Part shown: in pieces, positions 26,784 to 35,327 of the stretch | Layout of the letters: the number at the start of each line of letters is the position of its first letter | How positions within the stretch are numbered: the first letter of the stretch is position 1 | Assembly (NCBI GenBank): GCA_910586205.1 | Contig: CAJUGD010000018.1 | Span: 1 to 64,000 of the forward strand | Reading direction: 5' to 3' | From: an uncultured Lachnospiraceae bacterium | GTDB taxonomy: Bacteria > Bacillota > Clostridia > Lachnospirales > Lachnospiraceae | DNA length: 64,000 bases | Program-made: the position numbers and the translations under genes | The notes under the pieces: model-generated | What the model saw: only the letters and a program-made list of their open reading frames with translations | The model's database searches: none | Told to the model about the DNA's origin: nothing

Positions 26784-28658
26784 ATGAGCAAAATTATTGG
26801 TATTGACTTAGGAACAACCAACAGTTGTGTGGCTGTTATGGAAGGCGGAAAGCCGGTGGTTATCCCCAATCAGGAAGGTTCCAGGACCACGCCGTCTGTA
26901 GTTGCTTTTACAAAGACAGGAGAGCGTCTGGTAGGTGAGCCTGCGAAGCGTCAGGCCGTAACAAACGCAGACCGCACGATTGCTTCTATCAAGCGTCATA
27001 TAGGCAGCGACTATAAGGTGAGCATTGACGGCAAGAGCTATACGCCCCAGGAGATTTCTGCCATGATCCTGCAGAAGCTGAAGGCAGATGCAGAGGCATA
27101 TTTAGGTGAGAAAGTGACAGAGGCAGTGATTACGGTTCCGGCATACTTTAATGACGCCCAGCGTCAGGCCACCAAGGATGCAGGAAAGATTGCCGGTCTG
27201 GATGTAAAGCGTATTATCAATGAGCCGACTGCGGCAGCTCTTGCATATGGTCTGGACAATGAAAAAGAACAGAAGATCATGGTATATGACTTAGGCGGCG
27301 GTACTTTTGATGTGTCTTTGATTGAGATCGGGGACGGTGTAATCGAGGTTCTGTCTACCAACGGCGATACCCGCTTAGGCGGCGATGATTTTGACAACCG
27401 TATCAGCAGCTGGCTGGTAGAGGAATTTAAGAAGGCTGAGGGTGTAGACTTATCTGGCGATAAGATGGCCATGCAGAGATTAAAAGAGGCAGCGGAAAAG
27501 GCCAAGAAGGAGCTGTCCACAGCCACAACTACCAATATTAACCTGCCGTTTATTACGGCTACGGCAGACGGTCCCAAGCACTTGGATACCAATTTAACCC
27601 GGGCGAAATTTGACGAGCTGACCCATGATCTGATTGAGAGAACCGGCGTGCCGGTGCAGAATGCCCTTCGCGACGGGGGCGTAACCACCTCAGAGCTAGG
27701 TAAGGTTTTGCTGGTAGGCGGTTCTACCCGTATGATTGCCGCCCAGGATAAGGTAAAGCAGATGACCGGCAAGGAACCCAGCAAATCTCTGAATCCGGAT
27801 GAGTGCGTGGCTATCGGTGCGGCGATCCAGGGCGGAAAGTTAGCAGGCGATGCAGGCGCAGGGGATATTCTCTTGTTAGACGTGACCCCATTGTCTCTTT
27901 CCATTGAGACCCAGGGAGGCATTGCAACCAGGCTGATTGAGAGAAATACCACGATTCCTACCAAGAAGAGCCAGGTTTTCTCCACTGCCGCTGACAACCA
28001 GACTGCTGTGGATATCCATGTGGTTCAGGGAGAGCGTGAGTTTGCGCGGGACAATAAGACTCTCGGCCAGTTCCGCTTAGACGGGATTCCGCCGGCAAGA
28101 AGAGGCGTACCTCAGATTGAAGTTACTTTTGATATTGACGCCAATGGTATTGTAAATGTATCGGCCAAGGATATGGGAACCGGAAGGGAACAGCATATTA
28201 CCATTACTTCCGGATCCAATATGTCGGACTCTGATATTGAGAAGGCTGTGAAGGAGGCAGCGGAGTTCGAGGCACAGGATAAGAAGAAAAAGGAAGGCAT
28301 TGACGCCAGAAATGATGCAGATGCCATGGTATTCCAGACTGAGAAGGCATTGGAGGAAGTGGGAGATAAGCTGGATGCCAATGATAAAGCTGCTGTGGAG
28401 GCAGAGTTAAATGCCCTTAAGGAAGCCATCAACCGTGCGCCTATCGATCAGATGACAGATGCTCAGGTAGAGGATATTAAGGCTGGCAAGGAGAAGCTGA
28501 TGAACAGCGCTCAGGCGTTGTTTGCTAAGATGTATGAGTCGGCTCAAGCAGCCGGAGCAGCAGGCCCTCAGGATCCAGGTCCTGATATGGGCAGCACAGG
28601 CAGTGCTTCCGGCCCGGCAGGGGATGATGTGATCGACGGTGATTTTAAAGAAGTCTGA
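26784..28658 (+). CDS. dnaK: Molecular chaperone DnaK (Hsp70)
   Basis: DnaK is the ATP-dependent Hsp70 chaperone. The ATPase domain has GIDLGTTNSCVAVMEGG, the phosphate-2 motif DLGGGTFDVSLIEIG, and the adenosine motif VLLVGGSTRMIAAQ. The substrate-binding domain and helical lid follow, ending in a Gly/Ala-rich tail with the usual final acidic DDVIDGDFKEV. Length 624 is standard. The ribosome binding site is GGAGGAAAAAGCT. Like most Gram-positive DnaK proteins, it lacks the 24-residue insert of the Gram-negative ATPase domain. Confidence 0.98.
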   Translation: MSKIIGIDLGTTNSCVAVMEGGKPVVIPNQEGSRTTPSVVAFTKTGERLVGEPAKRQAVTNADRTIASIKRHIGSDYKVSIDGKSYTPQEISAMILQKLKADAEAYLGEKVTEAVITVPAYFNDAQRQATKDAGKIAGLDVKRIINEPTAAALAYGLDNEKEQKIMVYDLGGGTFDVSLIEIGDGVIEVLSTNGDTRLGGDDFDNRISSWLVEEFKKAEGVDLSGDKMAMQRLKEAAEKAKKELSTATTTNINLPFITATADGPKHLDTNLTRAKFDELTHDLIERTGVPVQNALRDGGVTTSELGKVLLVGGSTRMIAAQDKVKQMTGKEPSKSLNPDECVAIGAAIQGGKLAGDAGAGDILLLDVTPLSLSIETQGGIATRLIERNTTIPTKKSQVFSTAADNQTAVDIHVVQGEREFARDNKTLGQFRLDGIPPARRGVPQIEVTFDIDANGIVNVSAKDMGTGREQHITITSGSNMSDSDIEKAVKEAAEFEAQDKKKKEGIDARNDADAMVFQTEKALEEVGDKLDANDKAAVEAELNALKEAINRAPIDQMTDAQVEDIKAGKEKLMNSAQALFAKMYESAQAAGAAGPQDPGPDMGSTGSASGPAGDDVIDGDFKEV

Positions 28659-28680
28659 TTACAAGAGGATAGAGTGAAAG

Positions 28681-28705
28681 GGCTGGCGCAGTCAATGCGT
28701 CAGCC
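28681..28705 (+). other. Hairpin between dnaK and dnaJ
   Basis: GGCTGGCGCA pairs with TGCGTCAGCC (one G-T) around GTCAA. There is no T-run, so it is more likely a processing or partial-attenuation hairpin that lowers dnaJ expression relative to dnaK. Confidence 0.5.
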
Positions 28706-28755
28706 ATTTCGGCGTATAGTGCAGTGTAAAAAGGCACAGCAGGATGGAGGAGACC

Positions 28756-29898
28756 ATGGCAGAGAGTAAGAGAGATTATTATGAGGTTTTGGGCGTTCCC
28801 AAAAACGCGGACGATGCGGCTCTGAAAAAAGCATATCGCGCCCTTGCTAAGAAATATCACCCGGACAGTAATCCAGGAGATGCAGAGGCAGAGAAAAAGT
28901 TTAAGGAGGCGTCAGAAGCATACAGTGTGCTCAGCGACGCGGATAAGCGGCGTCAGTATGACCAGTTCGGTCATGCTGCTTTTGACGGGGGAGCCGGAGG
29001 AGGCGGCTTTAGCGGTTTTGATTTCTCCGGGGATATGGGCGACATTTTCGGTGATATTTTCGGTGACATTTTCGGTGGAGGAAGAAGCCGCAGCAGCCAG
29101 TATAACGGGCCTATGAGGGGAGCCAATGTAAGGACTGCTGTCCGCATAACTTTTGAGGAGGCAGTGTTCGGATGCGAGAAGGAACTGGAGATCAATTTTA
29201 AGGAGGAGTGTTCCAAGTGTCATGGAACAGGAGCCAAAGCAGGCACCTCTGCGGAAACCTGCACAAAGTGTAACGGAAAAGGCAAGATTATGTTTACCCG
29301 GCCGTCTTTCTTCGGCCAGGTTCAGGAGGTTCAGACCTGTCCGGAGTGCGGCGGCAAGGGAAAGGTGATCCGGGAAAAATGTCCGGATTGTTATGGCACT
29401 GGCTATGTGACCAGAAAGAAGAAATTCAAGGTTTCGATTCCGGCCGGAATTGACAATGGGCAGAGCGTGCGCTGCGCAGGCGGCGGCGAGCCAGGCGCCA
29501 ATGGAGGTGAGAGGGGAGATCTGCTGGTGGAGGCTGTAGTGTCCCAGCATCCTACCTTTAAGCGGCAGGATACCAGCATTTATTCTACGGTACCCATTTC
29601 CTTTGCCACGGCAGCCCTTGGCGGGCCGATCCGTATCAAGACTGTGGACGGAGAGGTGGAGTATGAGGTGAAGGCCGGAACCCAGACTGACACACGGGTG
29701 CGATTAAAGGGGAAAGGAGTTCCGTCCCTGCGGGCAAGAGGGATCCGGGGAGACCACTACGTGACACTTGTGGTTCAGGTTCCGGAAAGGCTGAATGAGG
29801 CTCAGAAGGAGGCGCTGCGGAATTTTGACGCGGTAATGCGGGGAGAGAAGCCGGAAAGCGGTGAGAAACATAAAAAGGGCAAGCTTTTTGGGAAATAG
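28756..29898 (+). CDS. dnaJ: Co-chaperone DnaJ (Hsp40)
   Basis: DnaJ stimulates DnaK ATPase activity and delivers clients. The J domain has KYHPDSNPGD with the HPD motif. A Gly/Phe-rich stretch includes three near-repeats of GDIFGDIFG. Four zinc-finger repeats follow: CSKCHGTG, CTKCNGKG, CPECGGKG and CPDCYGTG. The C-terminal substrate-binding domains complete 380 residues. The ATG at 28756 follows GGAGGAG; an upstream in-frame ATG at 28744 lies inside that site and is less likely. It is the last gene of the CIRCE operon. Confidence 0.97.
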   Translation: MAESKRDYYEVLGVPKNADDAALKKAYRALAKKYHPDSNPGDAEAEKKFKEASEAYSVLSDADKRRQYDQFGHAAFDGGAGGGGFSGFDFSGDMGDIFGDIFGDIFGGGRSRSSQYNGPMRGANVRTAVRITFEEAVFGCEKELEINFKEECSKCHGTGAKAGTSAETCTKCNGKGKIMFTRPSFFGQVQEVQTCPECGGKGKVIREKCPDCYGTGYVTRKKKFKVSIPAGIDNGQSVRCAGGGEPGANGGERGDLLVEAVVSQHPTFKRQDTSIYSTVPISFATAALGGPIRIKTVDGEVEYEVKAGTQTDTRVRLKGKGVPSLRARGIRGDHYVTLVVQVPERLNEAQKEALRNFDAVMRGEKPESGEKHKKGKLFGK

Positions 29899-29921
29899 AT
29901 GAAGGAGTAAAAAAGAAATGG

Positions 29922-29960
29922 AAAAGAGCCGTCCCGTGCTTGGCACGCGGCGGCTCTTTT
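29922..29960 (+). terminator. Terminator of the heat-shock operon
   Basis: AAAAGAGCCG pairs with CGGCTCTTTT, with an inner CCGTGC/GCACG stem, and ends in T residues. Confidence 0.88.
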
Positions 29961-30265
29961 GGTTGCAACCCTAATTTTTAAGGTTTTTTGAAAATGGTCT
30001 TTTTCTGTTTGAAAAACTCAGCGGTGTGTGATGGAATTGTAATGCATCAAGGAATTTCGTTTACTTGATTATATTTTTTATTTTTTTGCTTTGCTTTTCT
30101 CTCAGAAATCGACTCTTTTCATCATCCGTTCAATAAGTTAATGCAATTGAAGAAATTTTTATTGCATAGAAAATTATTTTTTTTGAGAAATTTTAAAAAC
30201 ATCCGCGAAGTTCATTGCTGTTAAAGTATGAAGGATATCTTTACAGGTATACGTTCCTCCAGGAT
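29961..30265. other. A/T-rich gap with no gene
   Basis: This is about 300 bases between the converging dnaJ and response-regulator genes. It holds a weak hairpin ATGCAAT/ATTGCAT near 30142-30168 and long T tracts, but no promoter, RNA or open frame I can support. Confidence 0.5.
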
Positions 30266-31009
30266 TTATCGTCCCAGATGAAGGGTTGCATACGTTTTTG
30301 CCGATAGCCCTGTGTACTTTTTGAAGCAGCGGTAAAAATAATTGGGATCGGAAAAGCCTACCAGCCCGGCAGCCTGGGCGGCGCTGTAATTGTTGGAGGC
30401 TAAGAGCTTTTGTGCACTTTGGATACGATAGCGGGCCAGCAGTTCGGAAAAGCCCATGCCAGTATCTTTTTTGATACATTTACTGAGATAATCCGGGTTG
30501 GTTTTGATGTTTTCTGCAAGTGCGGGCAGGGCGAGATTCTGCATGTACTGTTCAGAGATTATGTGCAGAGCCATGCGGGTATAAGGATGTTCCGGTTCAG
30601 AAGGAAGGAATGGGAAGCTGTGGCAAAGGGACCGGGGGCAATCGGCGGAGAGAATCAGCTTACGGATAATGTCCTCTAATTCTTCTTCCAGATAAGGCTT
30701 TACCAGGTAGTCGTTTACCCCTATGCGAAGGGCTTTCTGGGCATACTGGAAGGTGCTGTAGGCGGTGAGAATGATGATGCGAAGATCCGGGTTGCTTTTT
30801 TTTAGCTGCTCAGCCACATAGAGGCCGTCATGGACTGGCAGTTCGATGTCGAGGAGAGCCAGATCGATGGTATGAAGGCGCCCCGCCTCCAAAGCAGCCT
30901 TTCCATTGTTGACAGCGCCCACGATGGCCATGTCAGGAAAGCTCCGCCGAACAAAGTTTGTGAGAAAAAGCAGTTCTTTATATTCATCTTCAACAATCAG
31001 AATATTCAT
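30266..31009 (-). CDS. AraC-type response regulator (YesN family)
   Basis: The receiver domain (residues 1-120) has the phosphorylation site Asp in LALLDIELPVHDG and the conserved Lys in DYLVKPY. A C-terminal double helix-turn-helix of AraC type spans about 145-245 (NPDYLSKCIKKDTGMGFSEL, AAQAAGLVGFSDPNYFYRCF). Its start overlaps the sensor kinase gene by 20 bases, so the pair is co-translated. The pair faces away from the TRAP dctPQM-sulfatase genes and very probably controls them. Confidence 0.93.
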   Translation of the reverse strand: MNILIVEDEYKELLFLTNFVRRSFPDMAIVGAVNNGKAALEAGRLHTIDLALLDIELPVHDGLYVAEQLKKSNPDLRIIILTAYSTFQYAQKALRIGVNDYLVKPYLEEELEDIIRKLILSADCPRSLCHSFPFLPSEPEHPYTRMALHIISEQYMQNLALPALAENIKTNPDYLSKCIKKDTGMGFSELLARYRIQSAQKLLASNNYSAAQAAGLVGFSDPNYFYRCFKKYTGLSAKTYATLHLGR

Positions 31010-32282
31010 GAGGATTCTCCTTGTATAGTTTGATGCGAACCGAGGTTCCTTTACCGGGGGTGGTCCAGATCTCCATTACATCCTTTTGGGGGTAAAGACG
31101 GTGGAGCCGCTCATAGATATTGCGGATGCCGATGCCGGAAATATTTCCCCTCAAAATCTGGAAGAGGAGATCCGAATTCGCCCCATCTCCGTTATCGGTG
31201 ACAGTCAGCAAAGCATATTTTTCATAATCTTTTATGGAAATGCAGATCCGGCTCCCCTGCAGGGTATCCTTCAAACCGTGTTTTAAGCTGTTTTCTATCA
31301 GCGGCTGAATGATGAAGGGAGGAATCAGCAGGGAGGGAAGGGTTTCCTGGATGGACAGTTCTATGGATATTCTTCCCTGATAACGTTCCTGAAATATGAT
31401 CAGATAAAGCTTTAAAAGTTTTAGCTCCTGTTTTAAAGGAATCTGAAGCTGGGTAATGGCCAGAGAAGAGCGCAGAAGGTCAGCGGTGGATTTGACTAGG
31501 CGGGCGGCTGTGCGGGTTTCACCGGATTGGATTGTGTGGACAATCAGGTTTAGGGTGTTGAATAAAAAGTGGGGGTTGATCTGCATCTGCAGCATCTGGC
31601 AGTGGGCCTCATTGAGCAGCTCTTTCTGGTGGAGCAGCTCTTTTTCGGATTCGGATTTTTCAAGAATATTCCGAAAGGAGAAAAAGAGCGTGGTTACATA
31701 GCAGAAGGTAACAAGTCCCCATATAATAAATTGAAGATTCTTAAATTTCTGGAAATCTTTTTGTATAAAAGTCCATTTTTCATAGCTGTAATCCAGATAA
31801 GAACTCATAAACCGGGCATAAGCTTCATTCATTTCTGAGAAAATAAGACGAATGGAGCGCAGCGATTCAAAGGATTCCAGAGAGCCGGAATAGGGATACA
31901 AATGTTCTGCCACAAAATCCTGCTGAGCCTCATTGATCTGATTGATAACCCGGGAATATAACAGACAGTTTTTGTTCTGTGTAAATTCCTTCTGCAGTAA
32001 GGAGGTACATTGAAAGATAAAATCCGTGCTCTCGTTGTAGGAGGAAAAATCCTCGCCCTTCCCGGTGGGATTCTGACTATAGGACAGCAGGGCGTTCTGA
32101 CAATTCTGGATGGAGTTGCCCAGTTCGGAAAGCATCTGGTTGGTATAGGTCAGGCGATTTATGGAGGCATCCATCTGTTTTTGATAATTTTGATTCAAAA
32201 TTTGAAAGAACAGATACAAAATGCCAAAGGAGCCAACAAACAACAGCAGCATGGATTTCAGGGTTTGTGTGTTTTTTTTCAT
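30990..32282 (-). CDS. Sensor histidine kinase (YesM/LytS-type)
   Basis: This is a membrane sensor kinase of the His_kinase family. Transmembrane helix 1 lies at about residues 12-28, then an extracellular helical sensor of about 160 residues, then helix 2 near 185-205. The phosphoacceptor His is in QINPHFLFNTLN. The ATP-binding domain has the N-box PLIENSLKHG and the G-box SGIGIRNIYERL. It probably senses the TRAP substrate or sulfated compound outside the cell and phosphorylates the response regulator that follows. The sensor domain has no family I can name. Confidence 0.93.
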   Translation of the reverse strand: MKKNTQTLKSMLLLFVGSFGILYLFFQILNQNYQKQMDASINRLTYTNQMLSELGNSIQNCQNALLSYSQNPTGKGEDFSSYNESTDFIFQCTSLLQKEFTQNKNCLLYSRVINQINEAQQDFVAEHLYPYSGSLESFESLRSIRLIFSEMNEAYARFMSSYLDYSYEKWTFIQKDFQKFKNLQFIIWGLVTFCYVTTLFFSFRNILEKSESEKELLHQKELLNEAHCQMLQMQINPHFLFNTLNLIVHTIQSGETRTAARLVKSTADLLRSSLAITQLQIPLKQELKLLKLYLIIFQERYQGRISIELSIQETLPSLLIPPFIIQPLIENSLKHGLKDTLQGSRICISIKDYEKYALLTVTDNGDGANSDLLFQILRGNISGIGIRNIYERLHRLYPQKDVMEIWTTPGKGTSVRIKLYKENPHEYSDC

Positions 32283-32318
32283 GGATTCATGTCCTTTTCT
32301 TACAAGCGTGTTTTGTTT

Positions 32319-32348
32319 ATTATACTCTAAATATTAAGTTCATATCAA
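32319..32348 (-). promoter_or_regulatory. Sigma-A promoter of the sensor kinase genes
   Basis: On the minus strand TTGATA (32348-32343) and TATAAT (32324-32319) have an 18-base spacer. The opposite-facing dctP has no obvious consensus promoter in the same gap. A GGAAA/TTTCC dyad at 32389-32408 could be the regulator site (inference), which suits an activator-dependent promoter. Confidence 0.65.
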
Positions 32349-32450
32349 GACGGAGGCGGATTTTGCCGGAATAGTACTTAAAATGTCGGGAAAATATATG
32401 ATGTTTCCGCAAAGAAAGTGTTAAAATTTAGAAAAAGGAGGGTTATTACA

Positions 32451-33554
32451 ATGAGAAAACAGATGTGGATTTTGGCCCTGGCGGCCGTGGTGGGAATGAG
32501 TGGATTGACAGGGTGTGCGCAGACGGAAAAACAGGCAGAGACCACAGCGATCAAAGAGACAAAAGGGGAACAGTCTGCCGGCACAGAAGCCGCAAAAGAG
32601 GAGGAGGCTGGCGGAGCGGCAAAGGTTTATGATTCTCCGGAGATGATTTTGCGCTATGCAGAGGTGAATGCGGAGAAGGATGAGAGAGCTCAGGCCAGCA
32701 GACAGTTTGCAGATCTTATTAAAGAGCGGACAAACGGCAGAATTGAGATTCAGGTATTTCCCGGGGCTCAGTTAGGAGATAACAAGCAGGTATTTCAGAA
32801 TCTTCAGCTTGGCGCCATTGACATGACAAATTCCGTGCCGGCTCAATATAAAACCATGGGGCTTGACATTCCCTATGTAAAGGTTTTGGGGATTCCGTTT
32901 TTGTTCCGGGATGAAGACCATGCGGTAAAGGTTATGCACGGAGAATTTGGAGAGCAGCTAAAAAGTGATGTGACAGCAAAAGGCGGGAAGGTGGTAATCC
33001 TTGATTACTTTGTGGCAGGATCCAGAAGCTTTTTTGCCAACAAGCCCATTAATACCCTTGCGGATTTTAAGGGACTTAAGATTCGGGTACAGCAGGATGA
33101 GGTTTACATGGATATGGTAAAGGCCTTTGGAGGTTCCCCCACCCCCATGGCCACCTCGGAGCTCTATTCAGCCCTTCAGACCGGGGTGGTGGATGGAGCG
33201 GAAAATCCGGTAAAAGGATATTACAACAACAAGTATTATGAGGTTTCTCCGTATTATGCTTACAGCCGCCACATGATTGAGCCTACGGCCATCACGATCT
33301 CGGAACTGACTTGGAACCGGCTTTCTGAGGAGGAGAAGGAAATCTTCCGAGCCACGGCAGCAGAGGTAACGGCAGAATTTCAAAAGACCATCAAGGAGAA
33401 GGAGTCGATACAGATCGAGGAGCTGAAGGCAGCGGGCACAGAGCTGATCGAGCTTCAGGACTATGATAAATGGGTGGAGGCAGCAAAGCCGCTGGAAGAA
33501 AAGTATGGGGCAGGATTTGAAGATATGATCAAGAAAATCCGTGAGACAGAATAA
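32451..33554 (+). CDS. TRAP transporter solute-binding lipoprotein (DctP type)
   Basis: This is the extracellular substrate-binding component of a tripartite ATP-independent periplasmic-type transporter. The lipobox LTGC is at the end of a 20-residue signal, so the protein is tethered. The DctP family core includes FADLIKERTNGRIEIQVFPG, QLGDNKQVFQNLQLGAIDM, and the substrate-contacting FKGLKIRVQQDEVYMDMVKA. It probably binds a carboxylate through the Arg of LKIRVQ. The frame is open from a GTG at 32418, but the ATG at 32451 has AAAGGAGGG at eight bases. The permease genes follow. Confidence 0.94.
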   Translation: MRKQMWILALAAVVGMSGLTGCAQTEKQAETTAIKETKGEQSAGTEAAKEEEAGGAAKVYDSPEMILRYAEVNAEKDERAQASRQFADLIKERTNGRIEIQVFPGAQLGDNKQVFQNLQLGAIDMTNSVPAQYKTMGLDIPYVKVLGIPFLFRDEDHAVKVMHGEFGEQLKSDVTAKGGKVVILDYFVAGSRSFFANKPINTLADFKGLKIRVQQDEVYMDMVKAFGGSPTPMATSELYSALQTGVVDGAENPVKGYYNNKYYEVSPYYAYSRHMIEPTAITISELTWNRLSEEEKEIFRATAAEVTAEFQKTIKEKESIQIEELKAAGTELIELQDYDKWVEAAKPLEEKYGAGFEDMIKKIRETE

Positions 33555-33570
33555 GTAAAAGAGGCGGACT

Positions 33571-34023
33571 ATGGAAGAAAAATTATATGATCTGATTGAC
33601 AGAATATGCAGCTTCTTCCTGCTGGGAATGGTGATTGTGGTAACGATTGTCGTAGTCGGGCGTTATATGTTTAACGTGACGCCCGGCTGGGGTGAGGAGC
33701 TGGCGTTGTTTTGCATGACCTGGTTTGGAATGCTTTCCGCGGCACTGGCCGAGAAACGGGATGCTCACATCCGCGTTGCCGCCATGGATAAGATTTATCC
33801 CCGGCAGATGACAAAATTTTTACATAAACTTTATTATCTGGTTAAAATCCTGTTTGCTTTGGTTTTGCTGACAGAGGGGATCAAGCTGACGATCACCAAT
33901 TTTCCTGTGATGATGTCCGGGATGCATGTCAGCGAGGCATTTTTGTACTTGTCGGGACCGGTAACCGGAGGAATCCTTCTGATGTTTTTGCTGCTTCGGT
34001 TTAAAAGGGAGGTGCTTTCTTAA
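33571..34023 (+). CDS. TRAP transporter small permease (DctQ type)
   Basis: This 150-residue, four-helix protein has the DctQ pattern (VGRYMFNVTPGWGEELALFC, LAEKRDAHIRV). It pairs with the large permease to form the Na+-driven TRAP translocator. It lies 16 bases after the binding-protein gene, and its stop overlaps the next start by one base. Confidence 0.93.
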   Translation: MEEKLYDLIDRICSFFLLGMVIVVTIVVVGRYMFNVTPGWGEELALFCMTWFGMLSAALAEKRDAHIRVAAMDKIYPRQMTKFLHKLYYLVKILFALVLLTEGIKLTITNFPVMMSGMHVSEAFLYLSGPVTGGILLMFLLLRFKREVLS

Positions 34024-35315
34024 TGGATTTACAGTTTGCGGTTGTGCTCCTTCTTGGTGTGTTTTTTATTTCCGTACTTTTGGGCCTGCATATTGTCTAT
34101 GCCCTGGGAATGGCGTCCATAGTGACCGCCTTGTACTTAAAGCTTCCCATGCAGGTGATTGTTCAGGCCATTGTGGGGAAGCTGGGAAATTTTGCCCTGA
34201 TGGCAGTTCCCTTTTTTATTCTGGCAGGGGAGCTGATGAGTGTGGGGGGAATCTCCGACCGGCTGATTAAGCTTTCCCGGTCCCTGGTGGGATGGATGCG
34301 GGGAGGTCTGGCTCAGGTAAACATTGTGGCTTCCATGTTTTTTGGAGGTATCTCCGGCTCCGCCGCGGCAGATACGGCATCCCTTGGAGCGATTCTGATT
34401 CCCATGATGAAAAAGGACGGCTATGACGAGGAATTTGCCACAAATATTACAATGACCAGTTCTGTGCAGGGGATCCTGATCCCGCCCAGTCACAATATGG
34501 TAATCTATGCGGTGGCAGCAGGGGGCGTATCCATATCAAAACTGTTTATGGGAGGACTGGTTCCGGGGATGTTTATGGGGCTGTGTCTGATGATTTACTG
34601 TATGATTGCCGCCAGAAAGCATAATTATCCCCGGGGAGATGCTTTTTCCCTCAGAAATGTGATTGCATGCTTAAAGGAGTCTGTGTGGGCGCTTGGAACG
34701 GTTCTCATTGTAGTGTTTGGGGTGATGACAGGGATTTTTACGGCTACCGAGTCAGCCGCCATTGCCGCCATCTATGCTTTCGTTGTGGCGTATTTTGTAT
34801 ATAAGGATGCACCGTTATCCAGTTTAAAAAAAGTGCTTTCCAACACAATCCGCACCATGTCCACGATCCTGATTTTGTCCTCTTGCGCTACAGCGTTCAG
34901 CTTTCTGATCACTTATCTCCAGATTCCGCAGATGCTGGCAGAGTTTCTTATGGGGTTTGCCGGCAACCGGATCTTGCTTCTTTTGATGATCAACTTGTTT
35001 TTGCTGATTCTTGGCACTTTTATGAATATGGTATCCATTATTCTGATCGTTACGCCGATCCTTCTTCCGGTAGTCACAGGAATCGGGATGGATCCGGTGC
35101 ATTTTGGCGTAATGCTGATTATGAACCTGGGAATCGGACTGCTGACCCCTCCTGTGGGGAATGTGCTGTTTGTGGGCAGCAGTGTATCGGGGGTTCCCAT
35201 TGAGCGGCTGGCAAAGACTATCCTTCCCCAGCTTGCAGTGATGGTTTTGGCTCTTTTGATTATCACCTTTGTTCCGGCGTTTTCCATGGCGCTGCCAAAC
35301 TTTTTAATGAAATAA
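34023..35315 (+). CDS. TRAP transporter large permease (DctM type)
   Basis: This is the 430-residue, 12-helix transport subunit. DctM signatures include ALMAVPFFILAGELMSVGGI, FFGGISGSAAADTASLGAIL and the second-half GTFMNMVSIILIVTPILLPV. Two hairpin re-entrant loops with Gly-Ser motifs fit the Na+ elevator mechanism of the family. TAATG overlap joins it to the small permease gene. Confidence 0.95.
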   Translation: MDLQFAVVLLLGVFFISVLLGLHIVYALGMASIVTALYLKLPMQVIVQAIVGKLGNFALMAVPFFILAGELMSVGGISDRLIKLSRSLVGWMRGGLAQVNIVASMFFGGISGSAAADTASLGAILIPMMKKDGYDEEFATNITMTSSVQGILIPPSHNMVIYAVAAGGVSISKLFMGGLVPGMFMGLCLMIYCMIAARKHNYPRGDAFSLRNVIACLKESVWALGTVLIVVFGVMTGIFTATESAAIAAIYAFVVAYFVYKDAPLSSLKKVLSNTIRTMSTILILSSCATAFSFLITYLQIPQMLAEFLMGFAGNRILLLLMINLFLLILGTFMNMVSIILIVTPILLPVVTGIGMDPVHFGVMLIMNLGIGLLTPPVGNVLFVGSSVSGVPIERLAKTILPQLAVMVLALLIITFVPAFSMALPNFLMK

Positions 35316-35327
35316 CAGGAGGAAAGG

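Noticed and set aside
27164..27997. Long minus-strand open frame opposite dnaK (277 residues)
   Set aside because: It is the usual mirror frame of a strongly biased, highly conserved gene; there is no ribosome binding site and the product is low-complexity Ser/Pro/Val-rich.
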